Origin: Circinella minor
Taxonomy: Eukaryota; Mucoromycota; Mucoromycetes; Mucorales; Lichtheimiaceae
Reading direction: 5' to 3'
Length of the DNA: 64,000 bases
Assembly: GCA_016758965.1 (NCBI GenBank)
Contig: JAEPRB010000155.1
Span: 34,259 to 98,258 of the forward strand
In this document: in pieces, positions 1 to 12,169 of the stretch
How the letters are laid out: every line of letters starts with the position of its first letter
How positions within the stretch are numbered: position 1 is the stretch's first letter
The notes under the pieces: generated by a model
Database searches by the model: none
What the model saw: the letters and a program-made list of their open reading frames with translations, nothing else
Told to the model about the DNA's origin: nothing
Made by a program: the position numbers and the translations under genes

Positions 1-3000
1 AACATACAAATCAACAATTCCCTCCTTCTTGTACGCTTTCCTTTTTATTGCATATAACAATCTATTACTACTTACCCATTAATTCCGGTTTTAACTGGCA
101 TGTTTGATATAGTTGTTATTTTGTTTCGTTAAAATTTAAAAGAGTAAAAGTAAAGAGTTTATAAAATTGAAGTAATTGTTTTTTAAAGGGCGTATATCAA
201 TTTTTTTTGTTGTTTCGTAAAAAGAGTTTCTTTCTGGAGTCGTTACAGAAAGATATATAAAAAGGTTTGTTTTGTTTTTTAAAGTCGTAAAATTGGGGGA
301 AAGGGTCGTTAAAATTTTCTTTATAAAAAGGTCGTTACAAATATAAAATTCTTTAATAAAAAAAGAATGATATAAAAAAAAGCTTGTTTGCTTAAATAAG
401 TTTGTTTGAAGTGCTTGGAAGGGTTTTTTTTCTTGAACTTGATAAAAACAAGATCCAAAAAAAAAAGAAAAGGAAAAAGTTGGTTATGAGGAAAAGAGCA
501 ATTGCAAGATTATAATGCCTTTATATACCCTACAAAGAAGAACAAAAAAAAATTTTTTTCTTTGTGTAATCCAAGCTATTACTGATGTCTCTCAAACATA
601 CTTTTTGTTTATCAGTATTTCTCGGGGGACTCAGGGAGATAGGAGGTACGTAAAGAAAAAAAAGCAGGAGGTTTAAGTGAAGTAGTACATATTGAAAAGG
701 GGGAATTAAGAGAGGCGTTTTCCTGTCTCCCCAAAACTTTAACTGATTTGCTGTTTTGGCGCGCGATGATCATGCGGTTTCGTTTCGCCTTCTCAATTGT
801 AATACCTTTTTCGTGTGTCCAGTGTCTATATTGTTTTTGTCATACCATTTAACCCCTTTTTTATCAATTTTTTTTTTATTCATTAACTCCTCCTCCGTTT
901 TGAAGCATGTTTCATATGTACAATACATAACGTCATTTTCGACAATAACAAAAAGAAAAAAATGGCGGTGGTAGTGGAAATGGCGGAGCTTTATGGCTGT
1001 TACGGCAACAAAAAAAAAGCATTCGACCACGAAGTACGAAGTACGAGACTACGTAAAAAAAAAGGAACAACGGATATGGCTAAACCATTTAAGTTTCGTT
1101 TACATGGGAATATTAGAAACGTAACGGTGCTCCTGAACTTCCCGTGTAGAAAAAATAAAAATAAAATGGTACATTTGATGCATCTCCTGTTTCTTTTGAT
1201 TTACTTTTTTTTTTGTTGACGATATTTTAAACGTTAAAATATACGTACATCTCTCTTCCTTTTTCTTTTTTAGTCGGCATATATTGTAGATTTAGGCAGT
1301 TTTTTTTTCTTCAAAGTTTAAAAAAAAATCGTAAGACTAGAGAATATATATATAATGCGAGCGGGGATATTATAAACTTTTGCTGCTATTCTAGGCCTTT
1401 TTTTTTTTGCATGATAATCTTATAAAACAACAATAAATAATTAAGGTTGACTCGTTAGTATACATATATTCTCAATAGGTGTGTTTTTCTTATTCTAAAG
1501 ATAGCATGCCAGTCTGTATAACACGCCACAAAAAAAAACTTGTTTTTTTTTTCTTTTTAACAGTAATAAAACCCTTATTTTGGGGCAATTATATTCTTTA
1601 TTGATGTTTGTGTTTGAATATTTTTGTAAATATGTAAGAAAAAAAAAGTTACAAAGTTGGCCATTAATAAAAGAATATAGTTTGAGTCCATGAATGCAAA
1701 TAGTCAATATATTATTAAATAAAATGGATCATTATTACAAAATTTATTTACACATTAAAAGAGAAAGACTTCTTGCGAAGGATGCAAAGGATAGCTTTTT
1801 TAAGAAAAGCATTTGTACAGCAGCATCATGGAGATACAACAATAGGAAAAATATCGTATTATTCTTGAGATGACAATGATCGATATTTTAAGAATATAAT
1901 TTTTTTCTTTATTTGATTAAAGTTCTGTATTATGCACAAAGTTATGCTTGTGTTCTGCTGAAAGTAAAAGTTCAATGATGTGATAAATTCAGGTACAAAG
2001 ACATAAACATTCGATTATACATAATTTCAAAAAACCTTATAATAATCAATAATAAATTAATCTTATCTCCATGTGAGCCAATACAAATACTAGATTAACA
2101 ACTTACATCTTTCGTATTTCAAAACAAGAAAATCTTTATTTTTTTGCATTTAACTTGTGTGCACGTTTTTTGTATGACTGGCTAGTATTAAACCAACTAT
2201 ATATTACGTTCTTATTACTGCATCGAATGTTATGTTCAACAATTAGGAGTGCAATAAATGGACTATGAAATACTTTCTTTTAATTCACATGATGGATTAA
2301 TAACAATGATTATTATGAATAACCGGATACGTAGGAATAGAACACTTAAAAGTGATATGATCATTTATCATACTTTTAATATTCTTGTTAGATGGGTTAT
2401 TTTCTTGTTCTGTGTGTATTCCTGATCACTAATAATTTTATATGTTTGAACATATCAAGCAAGGATAAATGTCGACAATATGTATAAAATATTATTATTA
2501 TTATTGCACTATCGGTCTGAAAAAGTGTTTAATTATTACTGTGTTCGATTTATGGTACCCAGTGCCGCTATAATATACTATGAATAGAAAATTTAACAAA
2601 TACTGAGAAACTATTATTGTGAATTAATACTCTTCTGCCAAGCATCTGGGTGCTGAAGAATTTGAGAGTATTGATAAATTGCAACGTTGACTGTATATGA
2701 ATGAGAATGAGTTTTACACCGGAAAAAAAAAATAAGAATCGATAATAATGCCATATGAATGCCGAAGATGGAAAACTGATTGTCAAAATCGAAAAATCGA
2801 AAAATACACAGTACAAACATTTATAATAACACCGAAGAAAAAAAACTTTTCAGAATACAAAAAAAAAGTATGTTTCAATTGTAGCCTTAAGCTTGCTTAT
2901 TTGAACATTATCAATGAAAAGGATTAAACGCGGTTTAAGTATATGCTAGAATACTACAAAACTATAAAGAGAGATGGGCGTCAAGAGTTTAACATTTAGG

Positions 3001-4212
3001 TTGAATAAAGCTCTTGGTCCGCTATTTAATGGAATAATAAGTAAACTTGCTGTATAGACATATCAAGCTTTATCAGCATCAAAACAAAATAACGTTTTTT
3101 TTTAGCTAAGGCTGGTGGGTAAAATAAATATATGATTTCACCAGCCTAGCTACCTTATTATTGATATGTACATATAAGCTACCGCTCCAAGTATAACACA
3201 TATATCAATCCTATACATTTGTTCTGCCAATATAAGTGATGGCGATTATTACGTATCTTGAAAAAATACCGACAGTAAAAGAATTATCATACTTGGTTCA
3301 CCTATGTATTCCAGGAAAGAGGCTACTTATAGACAGGCACTTCAATATATAAATTAGTCTTTGATAAAAAGGCATCAAAATTATGTATTGTATATTATAT
3401 ATTATACCATCTCATCAGATAAAACATTGAGAGCATATAAATATAGTGGAGCAGCAAATGTGTACTGTGATCACTATTACATAAGTTGACTTACCAGACA
3501 TATAATAGCTCATTGAGAGAAAGCCAAAAGCACCCAAGTACAGTACAGTATAGGCTGAAGCAGCAGAAAATAAAGAGCAATGAGAATTATTATGCTTACG
3601 TAATTGTCCCCTTGCTAACTATAAGTGAAAGGTAATTTGCCATATCAAAACCTATATTTACATCAATTATAAGTCTTCTGAACTTACCATTTACATAACT
3701 AGCCGTATTATGTATCAAGAGTTGCTAGCAATTCGTATACACTGATATCTAAGCATATTACCTTTCACTATTAGATATTTTTCATTGCCTACGCATATTA
3801 ATTTTTGTTCATCATTTATTTTCTGCGAGTCGTGCTAAAAATGTAACTATAGCTGTCAAGTTCTTCATAGTCGCTTACTATTTTGGTTCGTTTTTGATCG
3901 TGAGTTTAATAAAGTAAAATAGGATTGCTAATTCCAACAATATGTTTACCATCAGATGTGACCATTCGGAAAAAGACGATTTTACGATTTTTAGAAGCTA
4001 AACTTTAATAAACCGATTGTTTTATTTTAGGGATACAACATTTGAAAATGCCAAAAAAAAAATACACACATCTGAGTGTCATAGAATATTTCATCACCAA
4101 AATATATAATGTACTCATAATTTGGTGCCTGTATTTTTAGATCAATAAAGACCTATTCGTTTCAGAGGGAAAGTATTACGTACTTCCCGCTTACTGTCAT
4201 TGTTTGCAAAAT

Positions 4213-4975
4213 ACAGTAGTCTCTCATTAAACTGGTATTTTGCTAAACTGAAACATTATTTTTTTATATACTCGGTAGAATACCGGAAATTTGGTAAGTC
4301 TGTATCTGGTGAACCTGCGCAAATATTTACCTTATTTATAACAGTCATTTATTATTACTATTTTGTACGTATACGTAATTTCACTTTTATTAGTAATATA
4401 AACTTTCCTAAGCGTCATTTTAGCGCGTTCCTTTGTTTTCAATTGCTTGATTCTTTTGGGTACGTAGTAAATAAAAGTATTTAAATTGTCCTTATCAAGA
4501 AGAAGTCTAGAAACATACATTGTTGGCAATAATATTTTTTTTTTTTTTTGCAAATTTCATACCTAGGCATGCTTTTTTTAGCTCTTGATGTGCCTGTTCT
4601 TTATTATTTAATATGTGATTCTGCTGTTGGTACAGTTTATCTTTATACTGTACATTTAGACAACTGCTCATTATGCTCTACATTAATATTATACATATTT
4701 TGCTATCAATTAATTCAATTGTTCACCCATTTTCAATAATCTATCAATGCTATCATTTTATCACTAGAAGCTAAAACCACAGTAACAAGACTATTTTAAA
4801 CAATTAGCTGAATTACATGAACAGTCATCTTTTTATCTTGTAGAGCTTAATCTAATCATATGTATGTTTTATAAGCTCTAGCTAAGTCTCAAAAATTCGT
4901 TAAACCGGTATTTTTTTTAAACTGGTACATATCCTCACATTTTGAGAGTGCTGGTTTAACGAAAAATTACTGGAT
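4213..4975. repeat. Degenerate repeat with TTAAACYGGT motifs
   Basis: A CAGT-initiated stretch at about 4213 has TTAAACTGGTATTTT near 4229. A very similar stretch, TTAAACCGGTATTTT, lies near 4899. An inverted match (CTGGTTTAACG) follows near 4951, so 4897-4970 is partly palindromic. This resembles eroded ends of pogo/Tc1-type transposons or MITEs. No transposase coding is visible between them. Confidence 0.35.
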
Positions 4976-5245
4976 AATGAAAGACATCGATAATAATAAT
5001 AATAATATACAAGCAGAAAACATATTATAGAACTGTTTGTATCATGATGATTACTTTCCGTCTTTTTTTTAGTCAGCTTACATATAATTAAAACTCTCAC
5101 CGAAAATTTCACTGGGCTTATCTTATGTACAATGTTGTGATTGATAGAGCGAGAGGTTATAGTATGGATGGTAAAAGGAAGTGGATCAAATCTACTGATG
5201 CTTAGTTACTCTGAGCAACCATTAAAGATAATAGAGCTACTACAT

Positions 5246-5578
5246 CAGTCAACCTCCGCTTTTGCACCTCCCGCTTTTGCAAATCTCCCGGTTCTGCACC
5301 ATTTGTTTTTGGAAATGTTAAGAATACTTAATGAAATCCCAACTTGCAACTTGCATCAAGGTTTTTGGGCGAGTTGCGCTAATCGGAAGTAAGCTGTATT
5401 ATAATTTAATAACTATGTATAGTATTCTTATGAATCATTATCCAAATATGGAAATACCCAAAGAATAATTAATGAGATACCGTATTTAAATATATATTAA
5501 GTCTCGCTTGTTGCAAGTCTTCGGTTCTGCAACAAAAAATCAGGAAATCTTAGGTGTGCAAAAACCAGAGATTGACTG
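5246..5578. mobile_element. MITE-like element with ~25 bp terminal inverted repeats
   Basis: The left end starts CAGTCAACCTCCGCTTTTGC. The right end, read on the minus strand from 5578, starts CAGTCAATCTCTGGTTTTTG. These match over roughly 25 bp with a few differences. Further inward both ends share GGTTCTGCA-like sequence. The element is about 333 bp and has no coding capacity. CAGT termini suggest mobilisation by a pogo/Tc1-like transposase (inference). The right flank is TA; the left flank is not a clean TA duplication, so the copy is probably old. Confidence 0.5.
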
Positions 5579-6278
5579 TACTTTTTGTTATAGTTACTAC
5601 AGAAATTATTAAACTAAGTGTTTGAATAGACATATTTAGTATTATACAATATTTTGTTTATATATTGACAGCAATTTGAATAATATCATGAATAAGTAAA
5701 GGGATCGAAAAATCACATCCTACTCACTTTAAGGATTACGGATAGCAAACTTGTGCAATTTTGTAAGACCGCTAGAACCATTAAACCGGGAAGAACACTC
5801 ATTATCTGTAAAAGATATAAAAATTATTTTTACCATAGTATTGGATGATGTAACCGGCGAATAATACTAAATGGTAACTCGTTTTTCTAATCTCAGCCCA
5901 CACTATCCATTCCCAGGATTTTCTTCCAAATTCATATGCATAATAAATGTCGGCATAGAAGAGAGGAAGTGAAAGACAATAATAACTATATTATGGTAAT
6001 TTGTGCCAAAGATAATCTCAAATCTGAATAATTCATTTTTATTGACATAGCAACTATGCTACTTGGAAAACAAACATAAATTGATGAATGCGTCAGAGTG
6101 TATTATGAAAATTACATACAAAGGAGAAATAATAAGCCCGTTTTACAAAAGTAAATTAAAAAAACAAGGTTTACGTATTACGCATTATACTCGTAACTTT
6201 TTCCCTCCCGAACGAGTCTCTTTCTTTTTTATTTTCCCATTCTTTTTCTTCCTTGTAAACATACAGAATATTATAAAT

Positions 6279-8106
6279 ATGAGACCATTCACTGCACTAT
6301 CTTTACTCTGTGGAGTTGCTTTATGTGTTCAAGCCCAAGTTCACAATGACCAACAAATCATGAAACATGAGGACGATGTAGTAGCAACAGAACCGCATCT
6401 CATTAAGGTTGAGTATGTACTTTTTTTTTTAGCTAGTTATTGTCATGGTAACTACATTTGTTACGTTGGTTATAAAAATAAAAACTCAATTTAATTTATT
6501 TATAGTGAAACAACACAGCCCAAATGGTTGAATGAAGCACAAGTTCATGACCTTATAAAGAAAGGAACTAATTTTATGGACATTACTGACCACCAAGAGG
6601 ACGAATATAGAGTTATTGCTACTCGTGAAAGCAGTAAATATCAAGATAACTTTTTATATATTTTATCACCGCTAGTGACTAAATAACTACTACTATTATT
6701 ATTCTTTCTTGTTGTAGAGGTCCCAACCACTGTTTCTTATCAAACGGAGGCTAACGCGTTTATTCAAAAGTTGGAAACCACATTTATGCGGCAGTGGCTA
6801 GAAAAATTCACATCATTCTACACTCGGTATTACAAATCGTCCTGGGGAGCAGAATCATGTGCCTGGTTAATTGAAACCGTTCGTGAAATCGCTAAACCAG
6901 CTGGTGATCGTGTTACTGTTAACGAGTTTAAGCATTCGGTAAGAAAAAACGTTCACTTTTCTTCACGGGCTTTTCAATGAATCCTTTCTTAATCTCCTAT
7001 TTTATTTACTAAACCCTTTGTATAACATTTTCGTTATTCGTTTATCCCCGATCTCCCAATCCCGGTACTTTTTTTTTTCTTTACATAATGACATATTTTG
7101 TAGTGGGCACAATTTTCAATTATTGCAAGGTTTGAAGGATCCAATCCAGAACTTGAAAATGAAGCTGTTGTCATTAGCGCGCATCAAGATTCTGTCAATC
7201 AATGGTTCCCAAGCCTTGGTAGATCACCTGGTGCTGATGTAAGTATATTCCCCTTTATTGTTCCTTCATCCACGCCACCACCTCCTGTATCAAGGATAAA
7301 GAGGAAAAGATAAGGGGCAGGGATAAAGATAAAATTTTCTGCATAATTCATTAGTTGCTGTATGTATTTTTTCTAATGTTTCTTTTTATATGATATATAA
7401 TGTATGTATAGGATGATGGTAGTGGTACGGTTACCATTTTGGAAGTTTTCCGTGTTCTTGTTGAAAATGAGTTCAATCCTGAACGTCCTGTTGAGTTCCA
7501 TTGGTATAGTGGTGAAGAAGGAGGACTTTTAGGTTCACAAGAAGTGGCAAAGCAATATTATAAGGAGGGTAGGGATGTTGTTGCCATGGTTCAAAATGAT
7601 ATGACAGGTTATGTCCTTGATTCTGATACTGAAGTGATCGGTCTTATTACTGATTATGTCAATGATAAGGTATATAATTAGAGACAAAACTATTACTAGC
7701 GCTTGTATTCATGTTATTCCTACTCACTCTCGTATATCAACGTGTGTATTTTGTAGTTGACCGATTTCTTCCGTCTATTGATTGAAACTTATGCAACAAT
7801 TCCATATGTTGAAACCAAGTGTGGCTATGCTTGCAGTGGTAATTATTGGCTAAACATTTATAAGCGAAGAGGAACGGTACACAAGAAATTAAGCAGACAC
7901 TAATATTATTCATTATCATAGATCACGCATCATGGCGCAAATATGGTTATCCATCTTCTTTCATGATTGAAAGTGAATTCGAAAAGTCGAATCAACATAT
8001 TCATACTTTGGATGATGTTATCAAATACTTATCTTTTGATCATATGTTGCAATTCTCAAGAGTTCTTGTTGGTTTTGCTGTTGAAGCATCTCATGCTGAT
8101 TATTAA
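6279..8106 (+). CDS. Secreted M28 leucine aminopeptidase (LAP1-like)
   Basis: A predicted secreted zinc aminopeptidase that removes N-terminal residues from peptides outside the cell. I place seven exons at 6279-6412, 6506-6633, 6718-6938, 7104-7238, 7412-7669, 7757-7838 and 7922-8106, which sum to 1143 nt and 380 aa, the usual size of this family. The N-terminus [20 protein letters not shown] is a good signal peptide. All metal and catalytic residues of the family are visible: AHQDSVN (His188), GADDDGSG (Asp206-208), the GEEGG pair Glu241-Glu242, QNDM (Asp269) and SDHASW (His321). The region before His188 matches the inhibitory propeptide plus start of the protease domain of fungal LAPs. The gene stands alone on the plus strand, next to the convergent Hikeshi gene. 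Confidence 0.93.
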
Positions 8107-8320
8107 TTATCCAAGAAAATAAAAATATATAGTGATTTTACATTATTTAAAACACATTACGAAAGAAAATAAAAGATGGAATATGGTGGTGACGAAAAAA
8201 AAATTGAATTAATGTCTTGGTTTTTTTTTTTATTAATCGTGGAGATTTACTAGTGCCAGAAAAAAAGTGCTAATATAATCGATTGGAGTGTGGGTCAATG
8301 GTATTCATATTTTATATTAT

Positions 8321-9204
8321 CTATGCACTTTTATCCGAATCCAGATAATTTGGATCATTTCCAAGCTTTCGACTAAGGTTTTCATACCAAGTTTGGAATG
8401 CTTTAACGGGTAAATATCCTCGGTCGGTAACAGTTGCGAGTGGAATGGCGTTCATAGGTAAATCTTGTTGGACGAAAGAGGTGACATAGTTGTACAAATT
8501 ATCCAGAATCTTCGATGCAAGTTGTCCCGCCTGATTTAAATTCGTCGGTGGTTTGATGACAGCCATTGCTGAATCACCACTACCTGTTGTATCCATCATG
8601 GAATTTGCCCCTGCACTTTCCATTTGTTGTTGTATGACTTCAATAGGCTCAATAGAGATCCCGAGTGTAGCTGGTGTAGATGTTTGCATCGTATTATTAT
8701 TATTAGAACTGTTTTGTCGCAATCGAAAAATCGCGCTAGGTTTTTCGTTTAGTAATCTATGAATTCATAAACAATAAAACTATCAGTTTTCATGATCATA
8801 GCTCGAGTAAGAGAAAATGAAACTATATTGTTTCCGAAAAAATAATAACATACACGCCTAAAAATTGCCATTCTTTGTTTGGCCATAATAAATGAACAGT
8901 AGCACCAAATCCGGGTTGGAAGGGTATAGTTCCCAGAAGAAATACAACAATATGGTTAATAGCTTGGGCATCGGTTAACTCAAAAACATATTTGTTCACA
9001 TCGACTTGTTGAAGATTGGTTTGGACCTGCAGTTGTATATGTAATTCGTGTAGTACACACATAAATAAACAATGTATCATGTATCATATACAAAAAAAAA
9101 AGAGTACAAGAAAAGTAAGTTATACTACTCATTTATACAAATAATAATTATATTATTATTACTATTTACCATACCAGTCTGCCCGCGACAATGCAGCCAA
9201 ACAT
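8321..9204 (-). CDS. Hikeshi/OPI10-family nuclear import carrier
   Basis: Homologue of Hikeshi (OPI10 in yeasts), which carries Hsp70 into the nucleus under heat stress in animals; the yeast gene is linked to inositol regulation. Exons are 9175-9204, 8854-9026 and 8321-8756 (639 nt, 212 aa, close to the ~200 aa family length). The first exon is only ten codons and encodes the family hallmark MFGCIVAGRL. The second carries the conserved NHIVVFLLGTIPF block. The third begins LLNEKPSAIF, matching the conserved G-KPSAIF motif, and ends with the ILDNLYNY...WYENLSRKL C-terminal segment. A less conserved, Asn/Thr-rich linker lies in the middle. The donor of intron 2 (GTATGT) was chosen because it restores this motif in frame. 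Confidence 0.9.
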
Positions 9205-9422
9205 GGTGTATATATGTATGGATGGATGTAAAAAAAACACGATCTGTGAAAAAAGTAAAATAAAACAGAAAAGTGAGGAAAAGTAGAAAGAAAAGGTTAT
9301 GGAAATAAAAAGAAAAAAAAAAGCACGAGCTATCTTTTTTTTTTGTATCGGGAGATGAATTAATTGATTATGCAAAAAAAAAAAAAAAATAATAATAAAA
9401 ATAAAGTGACTGTTCACTTTAT

Positions 9423-10526
9423 TTAATCTTCTTGATCCTCCTCTTCTTTATGATTGTCATCTTGCTTCGATACCCCTGTTCGTCGAAGTATAGAAAAATA
9501 TAAAGGCCCCCATCCTTCTGTTCTATCTGGTAAAATAATCCAGCCATATTTTGTTCGTTCACCAATAGGCCATGTCTTTTTCACCACTTCAACGGGGACT
9601 TTCCCTTTACGGATCATTTTGGAAACGACTTTATCATTTTCTGCCGAACTGATGGAGCATGTACCATAGACCACCAAACCTCCAACACATACCGAGTGAA
9701 CTGCTGCTTTTAATAATTTAAGTTGTCGTTCAGAATTATAAACAGTTCGTTTTGGTGACCATTGTTCGAATTCCTTATCATCGTGTAATAAGTGGCGCTC
9801 TGAACTGCAAGGTGCGTCAAGAAGAACTTTATCGTATTGTTCAGGTTCAGAATACCATTTGGTTCCATCTTTACCCATCACTGTAATTCGTTCATCCTTG
9901 GGTGGTAAATACCCATCGAAAACTTGACGTAATCGACGTCTTCGATCAGGAGATAATTCATTCACGGTTAACGATCCATACTCTCCTAATCGTTGCATGA
10001 TAGAAATAGATTTTCCACCAGGTGCAGCACATAAGTCCAATACACGGTCATCAGGTTGAATATCCAATGCTTCTGTTGCTAAAACCGATCCCGCATCCAA
10101 AATATAATAGTCAGTTATACCAAAACGATCTTTTTGTGGTGGAGGAAACCGTCGTTCTTCTTGTACTCCATCTTCTTTTTCAATATTGGCGAGAGCAAAA
10201 CACGGAATACTAACAAACGAAGAAAGTGGGACCAGTTCGGGTAGCATGGGTAATCGTTCTTTGAAATCGTCTGTATTGCTATACTTGTTGACCATAATAC
10301 AATGACGAACTGGTTTTTTTAATGCTTCAATTAATGTTTGCCATCGTTCATGGCCATACTCTTGTTCATAAAAGTTACTGAACGCATTAAAAATGGCATC
10401 GCGACGTTCTTGTTCCCGGACAGCTGCTTTTTCCTTGGCTTTAGATTTAGCAGGCTTTTTGCTTTTGGACGCTTCGATTTTACGCGCTAACCGTTCAGCT
10501 CGGCGATCACTTCCTCCTTCTCCCAT
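9423..10526 (-). CDS. NSUN3/4-like RNA cytosine-C5 methyltransferase
   Basis: A single-exon gene of 367 aa in the RsmB/NSUN family, which methylates cytosine C5 in RNA with SAM. Residues 163-172 (LDLCAAPGGK) form the SAM-binding motif. DAPCSS places the product-release cysteine at Cys240, and GTCS the catalytic nucleophile at Cys290. The DAPCSSERHLLH context and the C-terminal GWGPLYF-RR resemble NSUN4/NSUN3, which act on mitochondrial rRNA or tRNA, better than the large nucleolar NSUN2/Nop2 type. The first ~45 residues are strongly basic, compatible with an organelle or nucleolar signal, but no clear presequence is visible. No intron is needed. Its stop lies about 220 bp upstream of the Hikeshi start on the same strand. 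Confidence 0.85.
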   Translation of the reverse strand: MGEGGSDRRAERLARKIEASKSKKPAKSKAKEKAAVREQERRDAIFNAFSNFYEQEYGHERWQTLIEALKKPVRHCIMVNKYSNTDDFKERLPMLPELVPLSSFVSIPCFALANIEKEDGVQEERRFPPPQKDRFGITDYYILDAGSVLATEALDIQPDDRVLDLCAAPGGKSISIMQRLGEYGSLTVNELSPDRRRRLRQVFDGYLPPKDERITVMGKDGTKWYSEPEQYDKVLLDAPCSSERHLLHDDKEFEQWSPKRTVYNSERQLKLLKAAVHSVCVGGLVVYGTCSISSAENDKVVSKMIRKGKVPVEVVKKTWPIGERTKYGWIILPDRTEGWGPLYFSILRRTGVSKQDDNHKEEEDQED

Positions 10527-12169
10527 GTCAAAAATAAAAATAAAAATTGAGGGAAAGTAGATTCGGAGGTTGTTAAAAAAAAATTAGTTAGTTCCTCTTT
10601 TGATTCTGGGTTTTCATAGTAACGCAACAAAGCCTCTCTCTCTAAGCATGTTTGTTGCGACAGCAGATAAATGAATACTTTAATCGTGAGAGACCCTAAT
10701 ATATAAATAGATATATATTCTGATGGTCCGTTTGTAGTGAGGTCTTAAAGTCACAATTATTGTATATGTTACTATTTTATATGTTGTTGTTTTCTATATT
10801 TGAAATTTTAACTTACTGTCATATTTATTATCATTAACAAAAACAGAAGTATTTGTCTTAATATAGAATAAAGGAATTGCTATGGACACCCCAAAAACAT
10901 GCTATATTAAGTAATTTCAAATCTTAGGGATACCCCACTTTTATATTTTTTTTTTCAAAGGCACACTACAATTTGATATAATTACATCGTATCCAACCAT
11001 TTATACGCTATCTATACAGTTATTATTATCGTTATACGTATACTTTTTATGGAAATTATATTAGCAGCTCAACTTTTTATGATAAAAGTCATTATTTCTT
11101 CTATTTTCTCACTCTATCATTATGTACACAAGTGAGAGTTGTAGTCCTTATACTGTAAAGACGACATAAACAAGGAATAATATATACTTTTAATGTTACA
11201 TATGGGCAGTCAAATAAGCGCAATTGGTGTTTATAACCCTGTTACTATAGTTTATATGATCTAATAATTTATTTGATAACTTTTTATTTGTGGGGTGTCA
11301 GTAGCAATTCCCATAGAATAATAGTCTACAATGTCTTACAATTATTCTCTGGACTTCCTTTTTCATTGTTGGCGTCATTTCTATCTACTCAAGTCGATGT
11401 GCTTGATAAATGTAACTATAATAATTCTACAGAACATGATAGAACCCTGAATGATAAAATATAATTGATTATAATTTGGTTATAACCAAATCTGGTTCAG
11501 TTTGCTCAGAGATAATAAATTTTCGGGGTAAAGGCGATAACCGGATCTACCCATCTGCACCTGACCATCCTCTTTTCTCTTTTCTTTTTTTTTTTCCCGC
11601 ATCCACAACAAAACGACGAATAAATAAATAATAAAAAAAACGTCGGAAAGCCTTTAATAAAGAAAGTAAAATGTATAATTGATATAGCTTAAAGTAGTGT
11701 TGATAATAATTGATCAAGTAACATAAATGGGAAGTGATGAATTGTTGGGTTGATCAAAGTGGAGTTTATAAAAATCGGTGACCCAAGGCTGGCTCGTGCA
11801 CCCAACAAAAGGATGGAATGATAAAAAAAAAAAACGTCATAGATTTGAACATTGTAGTAAGAAAAAAATATAGATTGAACGAACATAATAAGTCTGCAAG
11901 AAACGAAGAAGAAAGTGATCACTAGGGTGACACAATAACAAAAGATTACTAGTGAATAACAATAACAAAAAAAAAATAAAAAAAAGTGAGATACTTATAA
12001 CGATCTGGAACTTTTCTTTTTCTCCCAGATTTTTTTTTTTATCCTATCCCAACATCCCTTTTTTTTTTCCAACCTTCTTCTTCTCTTTTCTTGTTTTATT
12101 TTTATTTTATACTTTATCTTTGCATAACTGTAAAAAAACAACTGGGTTTTTAGTGATTTTTATTTTCAT
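10527..12169. other. Intergenic spacer between divergent genes
   Basis: AT-rich spacer upstream of both the NSUN-like gene (-) and the phosphorylase-kinase-like gene (+), so it should contain both promoters. A pyrimidine-rich tract (about 12010-12120) immediately precedes the phosphorylase-kinase start codon. No coding or RNA gene seen. Confidence 0.6.

Larger units (their letters stand above)
1..6278. other. AT-rich gene-free region
   Basis: I see no convincing gene here. Open frames are short, low in complexity (Phe/Lys/Asn/Tyr rich) and lack splice-linked continuation. The first ~1.3 kb is rich in poly-T and poly-A tracts. Between 4.2 and 5.6 kb there are degenerate inverted-repeat sequences, listed separately. 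It could include the distal 5' or 3' flank of a gene beyond the left edge. Confidence 0.6.
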
